In this document: positions 31,801 through 42,531 of the stretch, in pieces
How the letters are laid out: the number at the start of each line of letters is the position of its first letter
How positions within the stretch are numbered: the first letter of the stretch is position 1
Source: Prostheceraeus crozeri
Taxonomy: Eukaryota; Platyhelminthes; Polycladida; Euryleptidae
Assembly: GCA_907163375.1 (NCBI GenBank)
Contig: CAJQUW010006266.1
Location: forward strand, 124,001 to 188,000
Direction of reading: 5' to 3'
Length of the DNA: 64,000 nucleotides
Notes under the pieces: model-generated
What the model saw: the letters and a program-made list of their open reading frames with translations, nothing else
What the model was told of the DNA's origin: nothing
The model's database searches: none
Made by a program: the position numbers and the translations under genes

Positions 31801-32870
31801 CCCAAGGCAGGATGCTGCAGGTGAATGTACCTTCAACTTAATGTCAAAGGTGTGCATGCGGACATGCCTCATAGTCACGCAGGCATTTCCCGCAGTTTGG
31901 GGACATAGCGTTCATGTTTTTATGTTTTCTGTATGCTGTGCTTAGATATTTTCAAACGATGATTGGCTAGACGTGTATGAGTTGTAAAGTTCATTTGAAC
32001 TACCCAGTAATCGGTTGCGCTTGCAGGTCGTGCCCTCTGGAGGCTACTTTATTACTTGCGGATGGAAGCAAGTGAATCAACTACAGCCGGATGCTGAGCA
32101 CCGATCAGGATGATGTGCAAACAAGCAAATGAAGTAGGAGAGAGGGCGAAGCTTCATGTGCGGCCTGCAGGAAACACGCTGAATAGGCGGCTCAGCGAGA
32201 GTGATTACCGGCGGAGCAAGTTCTTTCAAAGTGGAACCGACAACGGCCTCGTCAATGAGGGGTTCACTTAAGAAAAAAATATTAATGACTAGTTGTTGCA
32301 GAAATCCAACAACAGACCTAGAGCTTACTTACGTGAGGTTCACGCAGTGCTCCGAGCGACATACCCTTCGAATTTTCAGGAATTCCCGAATGGCTGAAAT
32401 TTTCGGGAATTATGTACTATCACATTAAAACGGCATAAAAGCCGTTAATGGGATAGTATTCATTAATTGATATATCAGTACATTAATTTAATGCATCTGT
32501 AAGTATTTTGATCCCCGGGAACAGACTAGTTAAGACCCCTAGAGACTAGTTATATCCCTTATATTTCTTCAAATATTGTGCATAATAGTCTTCATAAAGC
32601 TTATCTTCATGTGCTTGGGTTTTAAAATGAATGGAAGCTTTGAGATACTATAAGCAAATCTGAATACTTCAACAACTTAAAGTGTACAGCAACACATAGA
32701 AAATATTAATTAATCGGCATACAATGAAGAAACGTCATATCTATGTTGCACATGTATTATCTATTTTCATCTAAGCACTGTACTATTGCCATTGCTCAAC
32801 AAGTACATGTACATATATTTTATTACAAAAAATACTCAGTTTACCCACATTCATTTATTTTCACGAAGGT
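28880..32870. other. 4-kb AT-rich stretch with no recognised gene
   Basis: No protein motif, SINE, LINE or tandem array was recognised. A run of 13 C bases lies at about 30992-31004. Frames at 30557-30954 and 32201-32428 are short and featureless. Confidence 0.5.
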
Positions 32871-32876
32871 CTGAAG

Positions 32877-33425
32877 TTATTTGGACGATGACTCTTTGAC
32901 AACAAATTGGTCCATCAAAGACACCATCTTTTTTTCTTTTTGTTTCAATAGAGTCTTTTTCTTCTCTAATAGAAATTTCAATTTTTCTTCCGAATCTTTC
33001 ACTTTTGTTGTTGCCGCCGCAATAAACTCTGCAAGCTTCTCTTTTTCGGCAATAAGTTCTTGCAATTACCGATCCGTTTCAAGGGCAGAACTTTCAATAT
33101 TCATGAGTGAGTCATTTGACTTCCGAAAATTGGAAAAATCTCCAATAATTTGTGTCTCCATGTTTTTCCTTTTGATATCCTCGTTCGCTTTGGCTTCATC
33201 CCTTTTTCTCTTCCTGTAGTGCTGAGGTGATTCTTCACGGAATGCCTCAAGGTGTTCCCATCGAGGGCGTCGGCTTCTTTGAGGTACAGCTGCCGACCGT
33301 CTACGGACACTGCTTCTTCCCAGGTCTTCTCTGGGCGGCCTCTTGGTGTACGATAAGCATGATAATCACCCGAAACCGAAAATATTGCGATAAAATTGAA
33401 GTAATGAGCAGTCTTTGCATTTATC
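32877..33425 (-). pseudogene. LINE-tail-like frame overlapping a coiled-coil frame
   Basis: On the minus strand one frame reads RTPRGRPEKTWEEAVSVDG, then YLKEADALDGNTLRHSVKNH (about 33355-33220), which fits the GRP-x-K-T-W and E-D-A-x-D-R-x-x-W-R tail of LINE polymerases. A second frame from about 33295 onward reads FREESPQHYRKRKRDEAKAN and ends in a heptad-rich helix ELIAEKEKLAEFIAAATTKV and KLKFLLEKKKTLLKQKEKK (33065-32880), with one in-frame TAA near 33065. Both frames are open at once for about 100 bases, so I cannot tell which is real. It may be a LINE end beside an unrelated coiled-coil exon. Confidence 0.35.
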
Positions 33426-33510
33426 TTGATCCTTCCAGGAACATAAATACAAGGTTTGAATAACATTCTTGGTGTATTCCCGAAGCTCCATATGAAAAGT
33501 TTCAACGTTG

Positions 33511-33606
33511 TGAAGATGCCTTCGTTTGACATGATAATGTTCAGTTGGAAAGAACCAAGTTTTGTTCGAGATTCAAAATCTAATCTGTTTTATTGAATAC
33601 TTTGCA
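33511..33606. repeat. Dispersed repeat, copy 2 (first at 15508-15605)
   Basis: Begins GAAGATGCCTTCGTTTGACA and includes GAACCAAGTTTTGTTCG. See copy 1. Confidence 0.7.
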
Positions 33607-33750
33607 ATATATTTCGAGAAGTTTTAACTTTGTCAAACTATATTTCGCCGGTCCAGTCGCACTATAGCTTGGATAATAATTAGCTGCCAGGTACATGCCG
33701 CACACCCTTCATTGTCTATTCTCATTTCCTTCTTTTTGCTTTGCTGTCAT

Positions 33751-35190
33751 GTTCTCGTGCATGGCTGTCACTGTCTTGATGTCATCTTTCTCCGTCAAAC
33801 AAAAGTACAGAGACAGCAGTGCTGCATGCAAAGCTTGTAATAGTTGAGGGAATGAACCGTGATAGTGAAAAAAGGATTGTCTTTTCACTCGGTGATTTAT
33901 TAGAGAAGACAAGCCTTCCTAGCCTCGATCACACCTATATGCATCAAAGGTCACATCAGATACAAAAATGAAATACTACTTTGTTTGAGAACATTAACTC
34001 TTACCCTCACGTTAATCGTGTGTGATGGCTTCCAAAGAGCATATTAAAATCGAAAGTGTACTCATATTTTTTGGAGAAGGATGGGGGATTTTCCTGCCTG
34101 GTAGAGACTGGAGAAAAACCGTGTGAAGCACACATCAACAAGATGGGAGTAGCCGAGTCGTGTGCATCCAACTTAAAGCGACATTTGATAAACTTTCATC
34201 GATAATGATTGATAATTGATACAGCAATGATCACTAAAGATAGGTTCAGGTAAGCCTATAATGATCTATGATGTAGGTTACCAGTTTTTCAAAAACTAGA
34301 CTATATCTACTGGCCACCCGGAGTCGGAGTCCTATCAACCCCCGGAGTCGGAGTCCTATCAACCCCCGGAGTCGGAGTCCTATCAACCCCGGAGTCGGAG
34401 TCCTATCAACCCCCGGAGTCGGAGTCCTATCAACCCGCGGAATCGGAGTCCTATCAACCCCCGGAGTCGGAGTCCTATCAACCCCGGAGTCGGAGTCCTA
34501 TCAACCCCCGGAGTCGGAGTCCTATCAAACCCCGGAATCGGAGTCCTATCAACCCCCGGAATCGGAGTCCTATCAACCCCGGAGTCGGAGTCCTATCAAC
34601 CCCGGAGTCGGAGTCCTATCAACCCCCGGAGTCGGAGTCCTATCAACCCCCGGAGTCGGAGTCCTATCAACCCCCGGAGTCGGAGTCCTATCAACCCCCG
34701 GAGTCGGAGTCCTATCAACCCCCGGAGTCGGAGTCCTATCAACCCCCGGAGTCGGAGTCCTATCAACCCCCGGAGTCGGAGTCCTATCAACCCCCGGAGT
34801 CGGAGTCCTATCAACCCCGGAGTCGGAGTCCTATCAACCCCCGGAGTCGGAGTCCTATCAACCCCGGAGTCGGAGTCCTATCAACCCCCGGAGTCGGAGT
34901 CCTATCAACCCCGGAGTCGGAGTCCTATCAACCCCCGGAGTCGGAGTCCTATCAACCCCGGAGTCGGAGTCCTATCAACCCCGGAGTCGGAGTCCTATCA
35001 ACCCGCGGAGTCGGAGTCCTATCAACCCCGGAGTCGGAGTCCTATCAATCCCCGGAGTCGGAGTCCTATCAACCCCGGAGTCGGAGTCTTATCAACCCCC
35101 GGAGTCGGAGTCCTATCAACCCCCGGAGTCGGAGTCCTATCAACCCGCGGAGTCGGAGTCCTATAAAAATGATAGAACTACGCATCCCTG
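33751..35190 (+). mobile_element. Second copy of the BED-finger hAT, 5' truncated, with expanded right end
   Basis: From 33751 (TCTCGTGCATGGCTGTCACT) to about 34315 it follows 27180-27745 closely, including the BED-finger region at 34030-34210. The right end closes with GATAGAACTACGCATCCCTG, the counterpart of GATAGGACTCCGCATACCTG at 27770-27789. Between these the single subterminal motif of the first copy has grown into a long array (34313-35170). The left end and so the target duplication could not be found. Confidence 0.85.
34313..35170. repeat. Minisatellite of 23/24 bp inside the hAT right end
   Basis: About 36 copies of GGAGTCGGAGTCCTATCAAC followed by three or four C bases. Length differences are confined to the C-run, and a few copies have single changes (GGAATCGG, ACCCGCGG). 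The founder motif occurs once in the other copy of this element at 27749-27770. The repeated minus-strand peptide (IGLRLRGL) is an artefact of the 24-bp period. Confidence 0.95.
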
Positions 35191-35194
35191 CCTT

Positions 35195-36150
35195 GCCACC
35201 ATGGACTCCTCTTCACAACTTCTTTTGCGCTGGATGTGCTCCAAGCGATAAATTTCCGGACTTTAGATGAATGGAAACTTTGAAACTACTTTTAGTTGAA
35301 GCTCGATTGATTCATTGAACAAATTGGCCCAAATATCCACCCATATCTTCACATAGATCGGATGGAGAGCACTTTAACCAACAATCTCCCTAACAAACGT
35401 CAGGAATGACCTTCGGACGAATCACCAGGTCTCATTCAAAGTCGCTTTTTAGACATTTGAATGCCGTTGCAAAATCTTTCCGTCAGCGACATGAACATCA
35501 ATATTGCTGTATCAATCTCGCGTCAACAAATAAAGAATTCAAAAGCTTTAAGTTATAATGGGAAAATGTGATCGCGTGGTTCTTCATCATATGACACTAG
35601 CTGACAGATACAGTGAATCACGAAGAGTATTTCCAATGATTGAAGAGAACTCACCATAGTGAATTCAGTCGGCCATTCGGGTTCTTCAGTCTGTGGCGGT
35701 GTTTCCACATTCACCTGGAAATAAAGAGATCATCAAAGCATTGCGATGAATTCAAAATAGGTATTGAAGTCAATATCTACAAGATAGAAATTTTCTCTGA
35801 AAAAGCTGATCAAAGGCAATATTTATTCTCTTTCCTAAGTAATCCCGGTATTGCGTGTTGAAATTGAAAAATCCTTAAAGAATCAATGTAGACATGGTTA
35901 ATGGTGACAATTATCTGAGATTTAAATCTTTTTCCCGGTTTGATTTTGTCGGTAGTTGATGTTGTATTGAACTGAAGAATTCATTTATTATTCTCAACGA
36001 CATCTCACTAAGTATCAGAAAAATTATTACGAAGGAAGAATAAAGGAAGGTTATATTTGCCCCCGGGACACAGGCATTGACCTGAGACATAGGACCAGGT
36101 AGTTTCCCAGCATGTATTTCGAATGCAGAACTCAGCACAACGTCAAGTAC
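35195..36150. other. Stretch with no recognised gene
   Basis: No supported feature. Confidence 0.5.
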
Positions 36151-36151
36151 A

Positions 36152-36380
36152 GAATCTGGCAGCCAGCACGAGTTTCTGCAGGGAAGGAGGCCGACAATGA
36201 GACTTTCACAGAATGATGTACACCTCATAGTCCGGCAGGCAGCACGAGTTTCTGCAGGGAACGAGGCCGACAATGAGACTTTCACAGAATGATGCACACC
36301 TCATAGTCCGGCAGCCAGCACGAGTTTCTGCAGGGAGCGAGGCCGAGAATGAGACTTTCACAGAATGATGTACACCAAAA
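36152..36380 (-). repeat. Three tandem copies of the 76-bp satellite
   Basis: CGGCAGCCAGCACGAGTTTC and following occurs three times at 76-77-bp spacing, in the opposite orientation to the main array at 56.8-58.3 kb. The last copy is followed by a segment with TCTACCGAGTT (36400), which also follows the unit at 51.4 kb. This links the mini-array to the foldback element there. Confidence 0.9.
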
Positions 36381-36634
36381 GCCAACTGCGAATCTAGGCG
36401 TCTACCGAGTTTTTCCCGATTGCCAGGATCAATGCCAAAGTCTCATTTTGGGCCTGTTGCAATGTGCAGAAACTGATGGCCGTACTGCTTATCCTATTAT
36501 TAGATTTTTCCGTCACAATCTTCATGGGAAATCTTCATCAAAAGTCAGCAGCAGTATTTGAATGTATTGTAAATTCATCCGTCAAATCATGTGAAAAACT
36601 CCGTGCCTCCGAGTATAAACAAGGTTTATTTATA

Positions 36635-38375
36635 CAGGGTGACTCAAAAGTCTTAATCGGGTTTCAAATTGAGATTTCTCTGTAAGTATTTGCACTACAA
36701 ACTCAATTTTTCGTTTATACTGTAGAGGAAGAACCAGAATTTCCAAAGAGACTTGCATTTTTACAATATATGCTGGAAGTGAGCTCCGTTAACTTAATTA
36801 CAAAGAAGTACTATTTTTTGAAAGTTTTCAAAAGTCTTGTTGATCGTGACTTTCGTCACGGACTGGACTGCTTCTGCAATCTTCACTCGCAGTTCTTCGT
36901 TGTCTGTTGGCCTATTCTTGTACACCATCTCCTTGATATGACCCCACAAAAAATAATCAAGAGGCGTCAAATCTGGGCTCCTAGCTGGCCAGTGGATGGG
37001 ACCGTTCCTGCAAATCCATCGATTAGGGAATTGGATGTTGAGAAATTCTCTCACATTCAGACCCCAATGAGGAGGAGCGCCATCTTGTTGGAAGACTGTC
37101 GTGGAAAATCTTCGTAGTCTCTTCAGTTCAGGAATGAAATAATCCCTCAGCATCTCGAGTCTTTCGTCACCGTTGTTTCAAAGAAGTAAGGTCCGATGAT
37201 CCGGTCGCAAAACATGGCCGCCCAGACCACCAAGCCTTTCGACTTTAGAGGAATCTCGTCACATAAATGTGGATTCTCATAGTCCCAAATCACACAGTTG
37301 TGACTGGCAAAAATTTTGCCATTCAGATGAAAGATGGCCTCGTCAGAAAAACATAGCTTGTGGATGAAGCTGGGATCATCACATAGCCGGCTAATTTCTT
37401 CACGAAACTGAAGCCTTGGTTCATAGTCGTCTGGCAACAGTTCATGAACACGGGAAATGTGAAATGATTTCATGCCAATTGTTCGCTTCAGAGTACGTCG
37501 AACAGTCTCGCGTGGCATCTCAAGCTGATTGGCTGCATCCCGCACCGACGATCTTGGATTGCTCTCAAACTCCTCTTTCACAGGTAAAACATCATCCTCA
37601 TCAAGGGATGGGCGACCACTTCGCTCAGCATCTTGGACAGAACCCGTCTCAGTAAATTTCTTAAACACAAGTCGGAATGTGCTTTCAGAAGGTGGCTTTG
37701 ATGTGAAATTTCTTTGCCACTCCCGTCGGGCGGTAGTTACGGACTCATGCTTAGCCATAAGCAACACAACGTTGATCCGATCTTGCACAGATAACATCAC
37801 TGGTTTCTATGATAGAAAAGTGAATATCAGCAGCTATAAAATACTAAACGGTTTCCGAAATCAGTCTTTTCACAGATATCTATGCCTATGCTTCAATTCA
37901 ACGACATTTTGACGTCATGCATAACTATTGAGCTAATGTAGAAGTTCGATAATTATCATAAGTACCAATCACACATTAATGGATAGCTTAGCATTCTTCT
38001 TTGTTGTCCTTCTTCAATATGCCTTCGTATTAACTTTCCGCTATTATTTCAATGGACGCATGTGCATTAAGTCTTGTTCACACTTAGCAGGTCACTTGAT
38101 CAATCAAATTTAATGATGAAGCAGCATGTGGTTGTAGTCAATGAGAAACAAATCGTAAGCGGACAATGTTTCATACCATTTGATAAATTGGTTGACCTCC
38201 ATAAAATGAATGAGCAAGTAGTTCGACCTCTAACTTGATTTTTTTCACAAATTGCGATATGTTACTAAAATTCTGGTTCTTCCTCTACAGTATAAACGAA
38301 AAATTAAGGTTGTAGTGCAAATACTTACTGAGAAATCTTGACTTGAAACCCGATTAAGACTTTTGAGTCACCCTG
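36635..38375 (-). mobile_element. Mariner-type transposon, nearly complete
   Basis: TA dinucleotides flank the element (36633-36634 and 38376-38377). The ends CAGGGTGACTCAAAAGTCTT and complement are the start of terminal inverted repeats about 110 bp long, with a few indels. They include CTGTAGAGGAAGAACCAGAA near their inner edges. The minus strand encodes one transposase (37800-36794). Confidence 0.92.
36794..37800 (-). pseudogene. Mariner-type (DD41D) transposase with one frameshift
   Basis: Cut-and-paste transposase. It starts MMLSVQDRINVVLLMAKHES with a helix-turn-helix (about residues 1-50), an RSGRPS hook-like motif, a second helical region (SSVRDAANQLEMPRETVRRT), then the RNaseH-like core. 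The first catalytic D is in LCFSDEAIFHLNG, the second in FQQDGAPPHW and the third in SPDLTPLDYFLWG. I count 41 residues between the second and third, so it is of the DD41D kind. Near 37150 the frame shifts: after TVTKDS a few bases seem to be missing before MLRDYFIPELK. No other break is seen over about 335 codons. The single defect suggests recent loss of activity. Confidence 0.9.
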
Positions 38376-38379
38376 TACA

Positions 38380-38980
38380 TTTATTAACAATGAATCACTT
38401 TGAAAAGCATGTAAATACAATTATCTCATTCATCATGTGCCGTCAATTCCACGCGGAAGTACAATATGGGATGAAATCGTTTCTGTATAGACCTGAGCAG
38501 AAAAACAATGGGGTAAGCATTCCATACATCTCGTAGAAATGTCAGATTGAGGAATAGATGAGTTGTCTTTATTCCTTCTCGATGTTTCGTTTACGCTAAA
38601 GATTTTCACTGAGTCTCTCTGTAACAAATTTGTCATTCATATGAGAAACTATTAGTATCTATTATTCAAAGAGAAATGACATCCCTTATAACGATGTTAA
38701 TATCGTCTCAGCGTTCACAGTAAATGTCTGTGAGAGCGCCATCGATGTTCTGATCCAAGTGATGTTGACATTTAAAGTTTGTTTTCGCAATGAAATTCAA
38801 GGATTCTAGCAGCAACCTCACAAAACCACGGAACAACCTCATGAACAAGCTGCCTTTTTTGCCGCATTGATGCCTTGTACGAGTGTAAGCTTCCACACTT
38901 AACTCTGCACTAACATCAAGGACGATCACATCAGCAATATAAGCAAATCCTCCAAGATAGCACAAACTGTAATAGTGTGC
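38380..38980. other. Stretch with no recognised gene
   Basis: No supported feature. Confidence 0.5.
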
Positions 38981-38984
38981 CACC

Positions 38985-40150
38985 TCTGGCGGAATGCCAC
39001 CGCTAGTGGAGTGATACCTCTAGTGGAAACCCCCTATAATAGTATGCCACCTCTAGTGGAATGCACCCCTCGTGGAATGCCCCCTCAAATATAATGCCCC
39101 TCTAACAGTATGCCACCTCTAATAGAATGCCACCATAATAGTATGCCACCTCTAGTGGAATGCCCCTCCAATAGAATGCCACCTCTAGTAGAATGCCACC
39201 TCTAATAGAATGCCCCTCTAAAAGCATGCCACCTGTAATAGAATGCCCCTCTAATAGCATGCCACCTCTGGCGGAATCCCACCTCTAGTGGAATGCCCCT
39301 CTAATAGTCTGCCACCTTTGGCGGAATCCCACCTCTAGTGTGCCACCTCTAGTGGAATGCCACCCCTCGTGGAATGCCACCTCAAATATAATGCCCCTCT
39401 AACAGTATGCCACCTCTAATAGAATGCCACCTCTAGTAGAATGCCCCTCCAACAGTATGCCACCTCTAATAGAATGCCACCTCTAATAGAATGCCCCTCC
39501 AACACTATGCCACCTCTAATAGAATGCCACCTCTAATAGAATGCCACCTCTAGTAGAATGCCACCTCTAATAGAATGCCACCTCTAGTAGAATGCCACCT
39601 CTAATAGAATGCCACCTCTAATAGAATGCCCCTCCAACACTATGCCACCTCTAATAGAATGCCACCTCTAGTAGAATGCCACCTCTAATAGAATGCCCCT
39701 CCAACACTATGCCACCTCTAATAGAATGCCACCTCTAGTAGAATGCCACCTCTAATAGAATGCCCCTCCAACACTATGCCACCTCTAATAGAATGCCACC
39801 TCTAATAGAATGCCCCTCCAACACTATGCCACCTCTAATAGAATGCCACCTCTAATAGAATGCCACCTCTAGTAGAATGCCACCTCTAATAGAATGCCAC
39901 CTCTAATAGAATGCCCCTCTAAAAGCATGCCACCTCTAGTAGAATGCCACCTCTAATAGAATGCCCCTCCAACACTATGCCACCTCTAATAGAATGCCAC
40001 CTCTAGTAGAATGCCACCTCTAATAGAATGCCACCTCTAGTAGAATGCCACCTCTAATAGAATGCCCCTCCAACACTATGCCACCTCTAATAGAATGCCA
40101 CCTCTAGTAGAATGCCACCCCTAGTGGAATGCCACTTCTAATAGACTGCC
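38985..40150. repeat. 17-bp minisatellite, about 68 copies
   Basis: The unit GAATGCCACCTCTAATA varies at a few positions (CTCTAGTA, CCCCTCCAACACT). A higher-order pattern appears in the middle, where a 16-bp variant ending CCAACACT recurs every three to seven units. The left edge is more divergent (GTGG in place of ATAG). No long frame is present. Confidence 0.95.
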
Positions 40151-40154
40151 ATCC

Positions 40155-41830
40155 ATTAAAAGAATGTAATGTAATAGTATTGTAATAGTAACATAGCACA
40201 AACTCCAATGGAATGCCACATCCAATATAACACAAACTATAATCCGTCATCCTTTAATAGACCGCGATTCCATTAGCGGTTTCACGGCACTTTAATAGCA
40301 TTTTATTAATCTTTTTGCGTGAAAAAGTGATGTGAAAGCTTTACAGTGTCAAGAAACAATGACAATGAGCTGATATCGGAAAAGATTAATCATTGATGCT
40401 ACGTAGGAAGCAATCACAAATTAGGAGGGATCTGGACAATTTTCCTAATCAGTAAAGCTAGTGGAAGTCTAACAGCTCTGATCACAACCCCTTCGATTTA
40501 GAAATTTTTTATCATTCAACCGCTGTTTCTCTCGTTATCATAATCGTCAATATAAACATGCAGATAATGAATTAAAACAAAGACATAGGCCCAGTCGACA
40601 TCCTGATATCGGAGATGTGTGGTTTCCAGAGAGAGAAACAGTTTGATCCAACGAATAATAATGATAATGAAGATAGTGAATGGAAATTTGTGGATTTCAG
40701 CTGAAGAAAGAAGCTTAAAACTGAACGGCCATATTTCAGAACACCTGCAGCGCATCAACATCAAGAATAACAAAAATCTCATAAAATGAAGGAAATTCGT
40801 GACTTCACTCTGCCCGAATTTTGCATCTGATACTTCCGCTCGATATCAATGTTGCCGATGAAACAATTTTAAAATTGAGCTGACTGAAGTGAATATAGCG
40901 GGATTGAAATATAATAGAAACTACATCCCACCTGCAATGCTGGAAATATGAATGATTGCTTGCGTTTTAGAATCTCTGAAATTGCAGTGTACAGTACATC
41001 TAAATAAGGAAGAAATAAGAGATCATGCATCGCTCTCTTTACAAATCAAAATTTACAAAATTGTCATCTGCACCAGTGGCACGGATTGGAATCAGCAGAT
41101 ATTTCACTTAAAAAAGCTCTGATCAGGGAAAGATCCTCTAATATGCCTTGTGCTGTAACCAGTGTGCTTTTTAAGAATCTTACCGCATAGGAAGACAAAC
41201 ATCACGCACGGGAATCGTTCAAGGGCATATTTCCTGGTATCAAAGAAAAATCATGTCATGTGTAGGTCGCACATTTTCATCTAATATGCACGAGCATCTT
41301 TATTCATATTAAATCTTGCTTTTCAAACTGTTAACAGAAAGAAATCATACTTTTATATGTCATCACTCATCAGTTATATAATTTTTTGTATGACTAGTGA
41401 TTTATAAGAAAATTAGCAATTTTTGATTCAATGTTGTTTTAATTCTCACGCTTAATTCCTGTACTCTTAAGTCTTAACGGAAATATTTCAATTGTGTATC
41501 CATATTCCATATTCAGATGTTACTACTTAAAGGAAAAGTAACTTCTCCATAAACATTGATTTTTTTCAATTGAGAACTGGTCAAAATGTTAGAGCTTTTA
41601 CAACTATTTCAAATATAATGCAAATGCAAAATGTAACACAAGAATTCAGAAGTCTGTAGACTGTAACATAAAAAGGACACAGTGTAGGTTACTATCCTAA
41701 CCACAAATGACGTTCTTCATCCTCGAGAAAGCCTTCAAAATGTTCATCTAAGTCTACATCGTCTTCCACATCGACCCCACTGGACATCCATCTCACCGCA
41801 CAGTTTTCCCATGCGGAAGGTCTCAAAAAA
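40155..41830. other. Stretch with no recognised gene
   Basis: The only point of note is an acidic minus frame at about 41830-41692 reading AVRWMSSGVDVEDDVDLDEH and ending EERHLWLG. It could be the end of a protein, but no homologue comes to mind. Confidence 0.4.
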
Positions 41831-41833
41831 CGC

Positions 41834-42007
41834 TGGCTGTAACAGTTATTTTCGCAACTAGTGCATGATTGCTTCTTTATAGCATTCCACGAGTTAGATA
41901 TCTTAAATGCCAGAACACGTAGGGTGACGACCATTTACATCTAACGAGTTGGAATGCAATGATGAAGCAATCTCATGCACGAGTTGTGTAGAGAATTTTA
42001 TCTGCCA
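41834..42007. repeat. Foldback element, about 174 bp
   Basis: Left arm 41834-41905 and right arm 41937-42007 are inverted, about 80% alike: GCAACTAGTGCATGATTGCT on the left against AGCAATCTCATGCACGAGTT on the right. It shares its arm motif (GCACGAGTTGTGTAG) with the next foldback. Confidence 0.75.
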
Positions 42008-42204
42008 ACGTGCTATGATGATCAAGGGCAGATTGTGATTGACATGTCTATGATTATCAAGAGCATTTGAATAGAAATTTAGCTTCATCAGTCGTGAAAA
42101 TATCTATTCACAGATCTAGTCTATACTAAAGCAGGACAAGAGCACTCATAATTGGCATAGATTGCACTCCTTCCAGTGTGTTGGAGTAGATATCATCTCC
42201 CGCG

Positions 42205-42284
42205 CGGGCAATAATCTGCTTTGCAGGTCAAATAAAGCGATAGGATATCTACATTATACGCACGGTGAAATATAATAGTTATTT
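42205..42284 (+). repeat. Direct repeat, left copy (right at 44174-44258)
   Basis: About 80 bp, with AGGATATCTACATTATACGC followed by ACGGTGAAA, occurs in the same orientation at 44174-44258 at about 85% identity. Together they bracket the foldback at 42264-42439 and the mariner at 42532-44121. Confidence 0.8.
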
Positions 42285-42439
42285 ACGCAACCAGTGCAAA
42301 ATATCCATCTTTATTGCTTTCTTCGATGTCAACATATCTATGCACGACCCCGAAGGGCGAAGGCATAGAATGTTGATCGAGGAGAAAGCAAAAGATGGAT
42401 ATCTTTGCACGAGTTGTGTAGGTAATTTTATTTTTCACC
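42264..42439. repeat. Foldback element, about 176 bp
   Basis: Left arm from GGTGAAATA at 42264 to about 42345 and right arm 42362-42439 (ending TTTTTCACC) are inverted, with ATATCCATCTTTATTGCTTT pairing against AAAGCAAAAGATGGATAT. The loop is GC-richer (ACCCCGAAGGGCGAAG). Confidence 0.8.
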
Positions 42440-42531
42440 GATATCATGACCATTATGACTAACCTATTTCTATGGTGTTTGATGAGTTACAGTAATAAGC
42501 GGGTTTTATACAATTCAATCGCATATATCTA

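Noticed and set aside
34596-34814. Repeated IGLRLRGL peptide frame
   Set aside because: It is produced only where the C-run gives a 24-bp period in the hAT minisatellite.
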